Counted from the first letter of the stretch, positions 7,152 to 14,365 are shown. The stretch is DNA of 16,517 bases from Bacteroidota bacterium (GCA_023429265.1 JAEYVS010000100.1:1-16517); one strand, 5' to 3'. The notes: generated by a model not told the origin, from the sequence alone. Translations and numbers: made by a program.

Positions 7152-8336
7152 ATGGCAGACGATCCGGATAAAAACAATCCTGACGATAAATTACCCGAGC
7201 ACGATCCTTCAGAGGATAAGACGGTTCCCATAGCTCAATCGCCAAGCGACGCAGCTTTAATGGACGTAAGAGGGGCAGAAGAGAAGAAGAACACAGACGT
7301 GTCTGTTTCCATTCTCAGGAAAAGGTGGAAGAAATTTAAGACCATTAAGCGCGGTTATTATTCTTTTTTAATAATCCTTATCGCTTATCTGATTTCATTT
7401 GCGCTTCCGCTGCTTGTAAACAGCAATGCACTGATAGTCAGCTATGAGGGACAGCTTTACTTCCCGGTGTTTAACTTTTATCCTTCCGAACAATTCGGAC
7501 AGGTTGGAGTACCCGGTGAAGCTGATTACAGGCTCCTCAACAGGACCTGGGACGAACAGGAAACGGATAACTGGGTCTTGATGCCCCTTTATCCATATGG
7601 ACCGAATGAAAACCTGCTGGACGAGATAGAAGGCACTCCCCCGACCGAACCGGACTGGACACACCTGTGCGGTACGGACAATAGAGGAAGAGATGTATTC
7701 GCCAGGCTGCTCTATGGATTTAACATATCCATTTCGTTTGCGATAGTGGTATCGGCATTCAGTTATCTTATCGGTATACTGGTTGGAGCGGTACTCGGTT
7801 ATTTCGGTGGAAAAGTTGACATCATCGGACAAAGGTTTATTGAAATATGGTCGACTTTACCGTTTTTGTACGTTATCATCATTATCAGCTCCATTCTTCA
7901 GCCGAATTTCATTCTTCTGGCAATCATACTGACGCTATTCGGATGGATAAGCATCACTTATTATATGAGGGGTGAATTTTACAGGGAAAAATCCCGGGAA
8001 TATGTACAGGCAGCAGTATCGATGGGAGCTAAGAGCAGAGTTATCATTATGAAGCATATTCTCCCAAACTCTCTTGTACCGGTCATATCATTTTTACCTT
8101 TTGCGATAGTAGCAAACATAAATTCACTCGTAGCGCTGGATTATCTTGGATTCGGTCTTCCGCCTCCAACACCCAGCTGGGGTGAGCTGATGAACCAGGG
8201 GTTGTCAGACATTACAAAATGGTGGCTTCTGACAATGCCTGTTACAGCACTATTCTTTACACTTCTTGCCATCGTATTCATAGGTGAAGCTGTAAGGGAA
8301 GCATTCGATCCGAAAGTATATTCGAGATTGAGATAA
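7152..8336 (+). CDS. yejE: ABC importer permease, YejE-like
   Basis: 394 aa. The first about 65 residues are hydrophilic and mostly acidic and probably cytoplasmic, longer than the roughly 20 residues I recall before the RRGYW motif of E. coli YejE. TM1 follows RGYY (68-71). The periplasmic region has the YejE-style pattern LIVSYEGQLYFPVFNFY (94-110) and a Trp/Pro-rich segment before CGTDNRGRDVFARLLYG (173-189), a hallmark of OppC/DppC permeases. The EAA loop is at 283-308 (EYVQAAVSMGAKSRVIIMKH in pattern), followed by LPNSLVPVISFLPF, LDYLGFGLPPPTPSWGELM and the FIGEAVREAFDP end (376-387) typical of YejE. Together with the YejB-like protein it should form the transmembrane channel. The A-rich upstream region has no Shine-Dalgarno site. 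Confidence 0.88.
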   Translation: MADDPDKNNPDDKLPEHDPSEDKTVPIAQSPSDAALMDVRGAEEKKNTDVSVSILRKRWKKFKTIKRGYYSFLIILIAYLISFALPLLVNSNALIVSYEGQLYFPVFNFYPSEQFGQVGVPGEADYRLLNRTWDEQETDNWVLMPLYPYGPNENLLDEIEGTPPTEPDWTHLCGTDNRGRDVFARLLYGFNISISFAIVVSAFSYLIGILVGAVLGYFGGKVDIIGQRFIEIWSTLPFLYVIIIISSILQPNFILLAIILTLFGWISITYYMRGEFYREKSREYVQAAVSMGAKSRVIIMKHILPNSLVPVISFLPFAIVANINSLVALDYLGFGLPPPTPSWGELMNQGLSDITKWWLLTMPVTALFFTLLAIVFIGEAVREAFDPKVYSRLR

Positions 8337-8366
8337 TATTAAAAATTGAAATTTTATACCGAATAA

Positions 8367-9431
8367 ATGTCCCGTAAAAAACTTGTTGAAATAAAAGATC
8401 TTAAAACCTACTTCTTTGTGGAAGACACTGCTAAGAACATAAAGCAGCAGGAAGACGACCACATATTAGCCGATAAAAAGCTAAAGGGAAAAGTAGCCGC
8501 CAAAGCTGTTGATGGTGTATCATTCGATATCTATGAAGGCGAAGTTTTAGGTATTGTGGGAGAATCCGGTTCAGGGAAATCCGTAACCGCAAACTCCATA
8601 CTGAGACTGATACCTGACCCTCCCGGCAGAATCGTTGGCGGAGAGATTATTTTCAAAGGACAAAATCTGCTGGACCTCACTTACGAACAGATGCAGGACT
8701 ACAGGGGCAATGAGATCGCGATGATATTCCAGGAGCCTTTGACATCTCTAAACCCCGTTATGAGGATAGGCGACCAGGTGATCGAAGTGATCACCCGTCA
8801 CCAGAATGTCGATAAGGAAGAAGCGTTTAAAAGAGCCGTGAGCATGCTCGAGCAGGTTGGTATTCCCAGCGCAGAAAAGAGGATGAAGGATTATCCGCAC
8901 CAGTTCAGCGGCGGGATGAGACAAAGGGTGGTAATTGCAATGGCGTTGTCGTGCAACCCTTCCCTGCTCATAGCAGATGAGCCTACAACGGCTCTGGATG
9001 TGACCATACAGGCACAGATAATAGATCTTATGCTCAAACTCAAAAATGAGCGCCAGGACTCCGCAATTCTTCTCATTACCCATGACCTTGGAGTAGTTGC
9101 CGAGACCTGTGACAGAGTGATTGTAATGTACGGCGGGAAGATACAGGAAATAGGTACCGTAGAAGCCATCTTTAATAACCCGATGCATCCATATACAAAG
9201 GGGCTGCTAAATTCCCTGCCCAACCCCATCGATAATGATCAAGCTGGCTCCCGTCTTAACGCGATCCCGGGCTTAATTCCACACATACTGGAATTGCCTA
9301 AAGGGTGTAAATTTTGCACAAGATGCCCTGAAATCAAGGAAGCCTGGTACTGCGATGTAGAGCCTGAGCTGATGGAGCTTGAGCCGGAGCACTTTGTAAG
9401 GTGTCATCTTTATGAAAAAAATAATGCATAG
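8367..9431 (+). CDS. Peptide ABC importer ATPase, OppD/DppD type (first half of a split YejF)
   Basis: 354 aa cytoplasmic ATPase. Motifs: Walker A GESGSGKS (65-72), Q-loop FQEP (121-124), signature FSGGMRQR (180-187), Walker B LLIADEP (200-206), D-loop TALD (208-211) and H-loop His239. The C-terminal oligopeptide-transporter extension (from about 255) has cysteines at 314, 317, 320, 329 and 346; in related proteins these cysteines may hold an iron-sulfur cluster. It should energise import by pairing with the next gene's product. Odd point: the turn between the first two strands (about residues 20-44) is a charged Lys/Asp/Gln-rich stretch of about 25 residues where OppD proteins usually have a short turn. 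In Enterobacteria YejF is one double-ATPase chain; here the halves are separate genes 5 bp apart. Confidence 0.93.
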   Translation: MSRKKLVEIKDLKTYFFVEDTAKNIKQQEDDHILADKKLKGKVAAKAVDGVSFDIYEGEVLGIVGESGSGKSVTANSILRLIPDPPGRIVGGEIIFKGQNLLDLTYEQMQDYRGNEIAMIFQEPLTSLNPVMRIGDQVIEVITRHQNVDKEEAFKRAVSMLEQVGIPSAEKRMKDYPHQFSGGMRQRVVIAMALSCNPSLLIADEPTTALDVTIQAQIIDLMLKLKNERQDSAILLITHDLGVVAETCDRVIVMYGGKIQEIGTVEAIFNNPMHPYTKGLLNSLPNPIDNDQAGSRLNAIPGLIPHILELPKGCKFCTRCPEIKEAWYCDVEPELMELEPEHFVRCHLYEKNNA

Positions 9432-9436
9432 CATAT

Positions 9437-10486
9437 ATGAAGCCTGAAAACGTATTAGAAATAAATGACCTTTCAGTAACCTTTCCCATTTCGGGCGGTG
9501 TTTTCCTGAGAAAAGTTGGCGAGGTAAAAGCCGTAGAGAAAGTATCTCTAGAGGTAAAGAAGGGTGAAACACTTGGACTCGTAGGTGAATCCGGATGCGG
9601 CAAATCCACACTTGGAAAAGCCGTTATCAATATTCTTCATTTCGGCGCGCCGGATGTTGCAATGGAAGGCAAGATAAATCTCAGGACAAGTGATGGTGAA
9701 ACCGACATTCTCAGCCTCAAGCCAAGTGAAATGCGAAAATACAGAGGCGATGTACAGATGATATTCCAGGATCCATATTCTTCGCTGAATTCAAGGCTGA
9801 CTGTTGGACAGATCATCGAAGAGCCTCTCATATATCATACGAAAATGTCAAAAGCCGAGAGGAAAGAACGTGTTGCATGGCTTTTAGAGAAGGTAGGACT
9901 TCAGGCCGAGCAGGCAAAAAGATATCCTCACGAATTTTCCGGAGGTCAGAGACAGAGAATAGGAATTGCAAGAGCTCTTGCAACAAACCCAAAGCTGGTG
10001 ATCGCTGATGAGCCGGTATCCGCGTTGGACGTGTCCATCCAGGCGCAGGTAATAAATCTACTGATGGACCTTCAGAGTGAATTTGACCTCAGCATATTGT
10101 TCATTGCTCACGATCTATCAGTGGTGGAACACATAAGTTCACGAATCGCAGTAATGTACCTGGGAAAGATAGTTGAAATAGGTACCGGGAATAGAGTATA
10201 CCATAACCCAATACATCCATACAGCCGCGCTCTTCTTTCAGCTGTACCTTTACCTAACCCAAAATACAGGGACAAGAAGCGTGTTATTCTTTCAGGTGAT
10301 GTGCCATCGCCATTGAATAAGCCAAGCGGATGCGTATTCAGGACAAGATGCCCGATCGCGAAACCCGAATGCGCAACATTTGTCCCGGTACTCGAGCTAA
10401 AGGAGCCTGACCACGTAGCAGCGTGTCCTTATGTAAGCGCTGAGAAGGATGAAATGACAGAAATGTATGATGTACTGAAGGGTTAG
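9437..10486 (+). CDS. Peptide ABC importer ATPase, OppF/DppF type (second half of a split YejF)
   Basis: 349 aa. Motifs: Walker A GESGCGKST (50-58), Q-loop FQDPYSSLN (110-118), signature FSGGQRQR (167-174), Walker B LVIADEP (187-193, catalytic Glu192), D-loop SALD (195-198) and H-loop His225. The C-terminal oligopeptide-transporter extension has HPYSRALLSAVP (260-271) and cysteines at 299, 305, 312 and 330. The N-terminus LSVTFPISGGVFLRK...GEVKAVEKVS is typical of OppF. It should form the ATPase heterodimer with the upstream protein, since the two genes are 5 bp apart and probably co-translated. The stop codon overlaps the stop of the convergent minus-strand gene (shared TTAG), so the operon ends abruptly with only a weak terminator candidate. 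Confidence 0.93.
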   Translation: MKPENVLEINDLSVTFPISGGVFLRKVGEVKAVEKVSLEVKKGETLGLVGESGCGKSTLGKAVINILHFGAPDVAMEGKINLRTSDGETDILSLKPSEMRKYRGDVQMIFQDPYSSLNSRLTVGQIIEEPLIYHTKMSKAERKERVAWLLEKVGLQAEQAKRYPHEFSGGQRQRIGIARALATNPKLVIADEPVSALDVSIQAQVINLLMDLQSEFDLSILFIAHDLSVVEHISSRIAVMYLGKIVEIGTGNRVYHNPIHPYSRALLSAVPLPNPKYRDKKRVILSGDVPSPLNKPSGCVFRTRCPIAKPECATFVPVLELKEPDHVAACPYVSAEKDEMTEMYDVLKG

Positions 10487-10502
10487 AGGCTATCCACTTT
10501 TT
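10481..10502 (+). terminator. Weak candidate terminator of the ABC operon
   Basis: GGTTAG and CTATCC can pair around an AGG loop with one T-T mismatch, followed by AC and five T residues. It would be a short intrinsic terminator on the plus strand. The stem includes both overlapping stop codons. It is much weaker than the other terminators in the window. Confidence 0.3.
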
Positions 10503-11964
10503 CTAGTATCCAGTCTTTGTATAGCAGATGTTTTGCTTCTACTATCTCTTTTCTGAGATAGTCTTTTTCGATTTTGTCAATTTTATTTACATCTGATTTA
10601 GCTTTGCTGAGCTTCCCGATAAACTTTATGAAGTTACCGTGAAATTCTTTTCTATCCTTACCCACCATTTTATTATTCATCAAAAATCTTTTGTAGGATT
10701 CAGTCATAGCCCTGATACTCTCCCAGTTTCCCAGCTCATAGCATATCATCAGGTTTAGATTCCTGACATCGTATTTGAAAGCAAAGTAATCATACACGAC
10801 TTTATTAAGCTCCTCAAGAGCTTTTTCATATTCCTTTTTCTGAAAATGCAGAAAAGCTTTGGAAAAGTAGAAGGTGTTTTCCTGGTAGTCGTGCTTTAAT
10901 TTCTTAATGTACTTATTAATAAACTTTTCGGTCCATTCAAAATCCCCTCTTCTCAATCCCAGGATAAGTAAATTCCTGTATAGGTCAATGGGGAGGTAAT
11001 CATTCTCGTTTATCTTGTAATATTCATTCTCCAGGTACATTACATAGTTTGAGAAATGTTCTTCGGAAAATGTGCCATCCTGATCTGTACGTGACTTTAG
11101 TACCCCGTAATCGATGAGCTTTCCAAACAAAAAGTGTTTCTCGGAAATATTGAACATACTATCATTTTTCAGCAGCAGTTCTTTTAGTTTTCTGTAATAC
11201 TTTATTTCTCCCAGATCTTCAAAAGCTTTGATAAGATTATAATGAATCTCGTAAATAACCGCGCTCTCGTCCTTGGTTTTTCTCAAGTAGTCAATGAGCT
11301 CGGTGAGTTTGATCCTATTCATAAACTCAACCGGTAAAGTCCCGGATATATCCACGTTATACATATTGGAGAACTTAGTAAGAAAATCCATCTCCTTCAG
11401 ATGAGTCAGGATGAAGAAATTAATCAAATGCTCACCTCTCCTGATCAGTATATTAATATTTTCCTCAATATCACTTGTACTTGCCGACCGTTTATTGGTA
11501 AGATTAAAAATAAATTTTTGAGTCTCCAGTTCTACCCTTGTAAAATAACTGCTTCCTTCAAATTCCGTCTCCGGAAGTAATTTTTCCAGCTTCTGGACAT
11601 TCTTTTCGAAGAGACTTCCAACTTTTCTTTTGTTTAATTCGCTGATAAGATGCAGATTCTTTCTATACTCATCCTTCTCCATTCCCTTTATCCTTAGATA
11701 ATCTTCTCCAAGAGATAATAGTCTGGAAAGTAAATTGCGAATGACCTCATCCTTGTATGTGCCTTTTGGATGAAGTTTTTTGTATAAATATTCTTTTGAT
11801 AAGACGGGGTCTTTAAAATCCGGGTGGAATTTCGATAGAACATCCAAAAACTTAATGACCGTGTTATTGGTATTAAAAAACGGGGAAGAAACGAATATAT
11901 GAAACTCCTTCATCTCTTCGGGCGTTAATGCCCCAAGTATGTCGAGTGCTTTGCTTTTTAGCAT
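10483..11964 (-). CDS. Uncharacterised helical TPR-like protein of a Bacteroidota family
   Basis: 493 aa, predicted soluble and almost all helical, rich in Lys, Glu and Leu, with no signal peptide or membrane segment. The N-terminal pattern LTPEEMKEFHIFVSSPFF (13-30) followed by YKKLHPKGTYKDEVIRNLLS (61-80) recalls a recurrent Bacteroidota family of unknown function (LSxxExxxFxxFLxSPFFN, then a KLFPGKxYNDxxLR-like motif). Residues about 363-432 look like degenerate TPR helices (YFSKAFLHFQKKEYEKALEE). TPR-like solenoids usually bind proteins; no catalytic residues are evident, so no function is assigned. The gene is single, convergent with the transporter (4-bp overlap) and divergent from the 108-aa gene, with which it seems to share a promoter region. 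The ATG start has no Shine-Dalgarno site. Confidence 0.8.
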   Translation of the reverse strand: MLKSKALDILGALTPEEMKEFHIFVSSPFFNTNNTVIKFLDVLSKFHPDFKDPVLSKEYLYKKLHPKGTYKDEVIRNLLSRLLSLGEDYLRIKGMEKDEYRKNLHLISELNKRKVGSLFEKNVQKLEKLLPETEFEGSSYFTRVELETQKFIFNLTNKRSASTSDIEENINILIRRGEHLINFFILTHLKEMDFLTKFSNMYNVDISGTLPVEFMNRIKLTELIDYLRKTKDESAVIYEIHYNLIKAFEDLGEIKYYRKLKELLLKNDSMFNISEKHFLFGKLIDYGVLKSRTDQDGTFSEEHFSNYVMYLENEYYKINENDYLPIDLYRNLLILGLRRGDFEWTEKFINKYIKKLKHDYQENTFYFSKAFLHFQKKEYEKALEELNKVVYDYFAFKYDVRNLNLMICYELGNWESIRAMTESYKRFLMNNKMVGKDRKEFHGNFIKFIGKLSKAKSDVNKIDKIEKDYLRKEIVEAKHLLYKDWILEKVDSL

Positions 11965-12004
11965 TAGGTTGAGTGATTAAATCAGTTAAGTCTGACTTTC
12001 ATCA

Positions 12005-12051
12005 TTGAAGATACAAGTTATCTTAATTATTATAGAATTTAAATACACAAA
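12005..12051. promoter_or_regulatory. Overlapping divergent promoters
   Basis: On the plus strand TTGAAG (12005-12010), 17 nt, then TATTAT (12028-12033). On the minus strand TTTG (12051-12048) lies 13 nt before a perfect TATAAT (12034-12029), or 18 nt before a TAnnTTTG-like TAATTAAG. The -10 boxes overlap almost completely, so the two genes may compete. A 6-bp dyad AAGATA/TATCTT (12008-12024) sits inside the plus-strand spacer and could be an operator. Confidence 0.4.
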
Positions 12052-12065
12052 TAACCCCTTAGAAA

Positions 12066-12392
12066 ATGGAAAACGAAGAAAAAACATTATCACTTGTAAT
12101 GAATAAAGTATCCGCGGACGGCTATGAGAAGGAATTCAAGCTTGAAGATAAGATGATGACACTTGGGGATGGTACCAAAAAATATTCTCCCGAAGATCTG
12201 ACGATCACCAAGTCATACCGTTTCGAGGGAGAGTCAAACCCGGATGACATGGCAGTACTATACCTGATACATACTAATGACGGCGAGAAGGGAATGCTCA
12301 TTGACGCTTACGGGACATACAGCAGCCGTGACCTTTCGGATTTTTTGAGAGATGTGACGGTAGATAAGGATGATGAGAGCCGGGAGGCATAG
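12066..12392 (+). CDS. Small conserved protein of the family often labelled 'phosphoribosylpyrophosphate synthetase'
   Basis: 108 aa, acidic, with no signal peptide. The pattern GYEKEFKLED, YSPEDLTITKSYRFEGESNP, DDMAVLYLI and GEKGMLIDAYGTYSS matches, from memory, a roughly 100-aa Bacteroidota family (FNLEEN...FxPDDFEIVEVYRFEGxSDPxDEAVVYAI...GVLVNGYGIYSD). That family is often labelled phosphoribosylpyrophosphate synthetase in databases. This protein has none of the PRPP synthetase catalytic parts: no PRPP-binding loop and about a third of the usual length. The enzyme name is therefore not supported and the function is unknown. The gene stands alone, divergent from the TPR-like gene, and starts at an SD-less ATG about 25 nt after the predicted transcription start. 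Confidence 0.75.
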   Translation: MENEEKTLSLVMNKVSADGYEKEFKLEDKMMTLGDGTKKYSPEDLTITKSYRFEGESNPDDMAVLYLIHTNDGEKGMLIDAYGTYSSRDLSDFLRDVTVDKDDESREA

Positions 12393-12411
12393 GGTTATTT
12401 TTGTACAAAAT

Positions 12412-12439
12412 AAAAAAAGCTTACATCATATAAGCTTTT
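12412..12439 (-). terminator. Terminator of tRNA-Ala
   Basis: A 9-bp AAAAGCTTA/TAAGCTTTT stem with a 7-nt loop lies 3 nt after the tRNA 3' end on the minus strand and is followed there by seven T residues, A and TTTT. On the plus strand it may also stop transcripts of the 108-aa gene ending at 12392, though the T tract there is short. Confidence 0.75.
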
Positions 12440-12441
12440 AA

Positions 12442-12515
<74 letters not shown>

Positions 12516-12523
12516 GAAAGTTG

Positions 12524-12554
12524 CAAATTACCTATTATTGTTTGCAAATTCAAA
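12524..12554 (-). promoter_or_regulatory. Promoter of tRNA-Ala
   Basis: On the minus strand TTTG (12554-12551) is followed after 20 nt by TAATTTG (12530-12524), 8 nt before the tRNA. This is close to TTTG-N19-TAnnTTTG with one base missing. The -7 region lies within one of two copies of AATTTGCAA (21-nt spacing). Confidence 0.5.
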
Positions 12555-12576
12555 AGAAAAGGAAATACCTTAAAAC

Positions 12577-12822
12577 CTACTCCACTTTCACCCAATTTTC
12601 CTTAACTTTTTCTATCATTTTTGGGTCATTCAGCTCTTTTTCCGGAATCCATTCTTCTACGTATCCGCAATTAATGCAAATGTAGGAATCCAGGAAAAAT
12701 CTTTTAAAGCCGGTAACGGGAATTATCATTCTTTCGCCGCGTTTTGTTGCATAATTGTCAGAATATACCTCGTTCGAGGCGCATTTAGGGCAAATGCCTG
12801 ATCTAAGTGTTTTATCTATCAT
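12577..12822 (-). CDS. Small zinc-ribbon protein
   Basis: 81 aa. Two CxxC knuckles, CPKC (Cys11, Cys14) and CINC (Cys49, Cys52), are separated by 34 residues and would bind one zinc ion as a zinc ribbon. Between them lies a basic, aromatic segment (TKRGERMIIPVTGFKRFFLDSY in pattern) and after them a charged helix ending in NWVKVE. Small stand-alone ribbons of this type are widespread and mostly uncharacterised; binding to nucleic acid or protein is possible but not shown. The gene is upstream of tRNA-Ala on the same strand with 61 bp between, and the tRNA has its own promoter. A possible TATAAT lies at 12853-12848. Confidence 0.75.
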   Translation of the reverse strand: MIDKTLRSGICPKCASNEVYSDNYATKRGERMIIPVTGFKRFFLDSYICINCGYVEEWIPEKELNDPKMIEKVKENWVKVE

Positions 12823-12878
12823 TTGTTTATCAAGGATTATCTTAGGAATTATATAAGTTTTATTGTGTTTTTATTAAG

Positions 12879-12926
12879 GTAATATTAATTTAACTTATAA
12901 AGAGTACTTTAAAAAAGTAATATTAA
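12879..12926 (+). repeat. Direct repeat GTAATATTAA upstream of the desaturase gene
   Basis: GTAATATTAA occurs at 12879-12888 and 12917-12926, 38 bp apart, in the 118-bp divergent region before the desaturase ATG. Each copy contains a palindromic AATATT core. Paired sites like this could bind a regulator, but the region is very AT-rich, so chance is a real alternative. Confidence 0.3.
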
Positions 12927-12940
12927 CCTAATCTCAAAAT

Positions 12941-13891
12941 ATGCTTCGATACAATGCTGACATTAAGAGCGTGATATACATTATAATCACCACATCACTT
13001 TTTGCTGTACAATGGATCTGGATCGGTTTTAATCCTTTTATTTATGTGTGGTTCCTGTTTATGTCTGTTTCAGTTGCTGTAATGACTCATAATCACAACC
13101 ATTTACCGATGTGGCGATCAAAGACTTTGAATATTCTGACTGACTGGTGGCTGACTGTATTTTACGGATTTCCGATCTTTGCATGGATCCCTACCCATAA
13201 CAAGAATCATCACAGATTAAATAACCGCGAAGGCGATCACTCCATTACCTACAGGGTGAGCGAGAAAAACAACTTTTTAACGCTGATATCATATCCATCC
13301 GTAAGCGGATACCATCAGCAAAAAGCAATATTTGCCTATCTAAAGGACGCTAAAGCCAACAATAAGGAAAAATACTGGCTATGCATATCACAATATGCCA
13401 TACTATTTATCTGGATAGGGGCGTTCCTTCTTCTGGACTGGCAAAAAGCCTTATTATACGTGATCATTCCACAGCAGGTATCTTTGTTTAGTGTGCTTAT
13501 TTTTAATTACGTACAGCACGTACACGCTAATGAAGAGTCAGAGTGGAACCATTCGAGGAATTTCACAGGGTTTCTGAATTTCCTTTTATTCAATAACGGT
13601 TTACATACGATACATCACCACAAAGCAGGACTTCACTGGAGCAAGGTGCCCGAAGCTCATAAAGAGATCGAGCATAACATAGACCCAATCCTGCTGGAGA
13701 GAAGCTTCTGGTGGTACATCACGAAATCATATTTCCTTTCAATCTTCATTCCTAAGTACAGAACAAACTCAATGAGACTGGAAAGAATGATGAGAGAAGA
13801 GATGGAACGTAATGGTAAGGTAATGCCTGTAAACGGAGAAGAAAAAGAAGAGCCGATCACCGGCAGACATCCCGAAGTTCAGGTCTCTTAA
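12941..13891 (+). CDS. Membrane fatty acid desaturase family protein
   Basis: 316 aa. Histidine boxes typical of the membrane di-iron desaturase/hydroxylase family: HNHNH (50-54), HNKNHH (86-91) and HTIHHH (222-227), plus QHVHA (192-196). Membrane segments lie near 10-30, 33-49, 65-82, 148-166 and 170-190, which would place the His clusters on the cytoplasmic side around a di-iron centre. The family uses O2 and an electron donor to introduce a double bond or hydroxyl group into acyl chains or carotenoids; which product is made here cannot be told. The C-terminus (from about 280) is a charged, flexible tail. It starts at an SD-less ATG. The NUDIX gene follows after only 18 bp, so the two were probably co-transcribed. 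Confidence 0.85.
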   Translation: MLRYNADIKSVIYIIITTSLFAVQWIWIGFNPFIYVWFLFMSVSVAVMTHNHNHLPMWRSKTLNILTDWWLTVFYGFPIFAWIPTHNKNHHRLNNREGDHSITYRVSEKNNFLTLISYPSVSGYHQQKAIFAYLKDAKANNKEKYWLCISQYAILFIWIGAFLLLDWQKALLYVIIPQQVSLFSVLIFNYVQHVHANEESEWNHSRNFTGFLNFLLFNNGLHTIHHHKAGLHWSKVPEAHKEIEHNIDPILLERSFWWYITKSYFLSIFIPKYRTNSMRLERMMREEMERNGKVMPVNGEEKEEPITGRHPEVQVS

Positions 13892-13909
13892 TAAATTCCC
13901 AATATTTTT

Positions 13910-14365
13910 ATGGCATGACAGCCCATAAATGTACTTGTATTCCCATTTCGTAAAAATGCGGATGGCGAATACGAGTATGCTATATTCAAACGAGCAGACG
14001 AAGGTTTTTGGCAGGGAATTTCCGGCGGTGTGGAAGAAGGAGAGGAATTGATAAATGCGGCTGCAAGAGAATGTTTTGAAGAAGCAACCATCCCATATGG
14101 CAGGAAGATCTACAAATTATCCACTCATAATGCCATTCCTTCTTATATTTTTTATGAACACCAGACATGGGGTAATAAAGTATATCTGGTCGATGAACAT
14201 CATTTTGCCATCGAGGCTCACGATTATGAGATAATGCTTTCATGCGAACATACAGAGTATAAATGGCTGAAATTTGAGGGGGCCAGAGATATTCTGAGAT
14301 TTGACTCCAATAAAACTGCACTTTATGAGCTGAATTGCAGGCTTATAAACGGGGATTTAAGTTGA
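13910..14365 (+). CDS. NUDIX hydrolase with a disrupted start region (possible pseudogene)
   Basis: From 13922 an uninterrupted frame encodes PINVLVFPFRKNADGEYEYA..., a full NUDIX fold of about 148 residues. The NUDIX box is GGVEEGEELINAAARECFEEATI (Gx5Ex7REUxEExGU, with Thr in place of the last Gly), preceded by EGFWQGISG. The C-terminal part HTEYKWLKFEGARDILRFDSNKTALYELN matches a known NUDIX subfamily. Family members hydrolyse nucleoside diphosphate derivatives with Mg2+; the substrate is unknown. The problem is the start: the in-frame ATG at 13910 is followed by GCA and then TGA (13916-13918), and the ATG at 13915 is in another frame. A GTG at 14030 would cut off the first Gly residues of the NUDIX box. 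So either a nonsense or frameshift change, a sequencing error, or a non-standard start such as ATA at 13925 must apply. Confidence 0.7.

Noticed and set aside
12066..12392. PRPP synthetase enzyme
   Set aside because: The protein is about one third of the enzyme's length and has no PRPP-binding loop.
13916..13918. UGA read as an amino acid in the NUDIX gene
   Set aside because: UGA serves as a normal stop elsewhere in the window (the end of this same gene and of the anti-sigma gene), and no recoding signal is evident.
14030..14365. NUDIX hydrolase starting at the GTG at 14030
   Set aside because: This start would remove the first conserved glycines of the NUDIX box and the whole N-terminal beta sheet, while the upstream frame back to 13922 encodes exactly that missing part.
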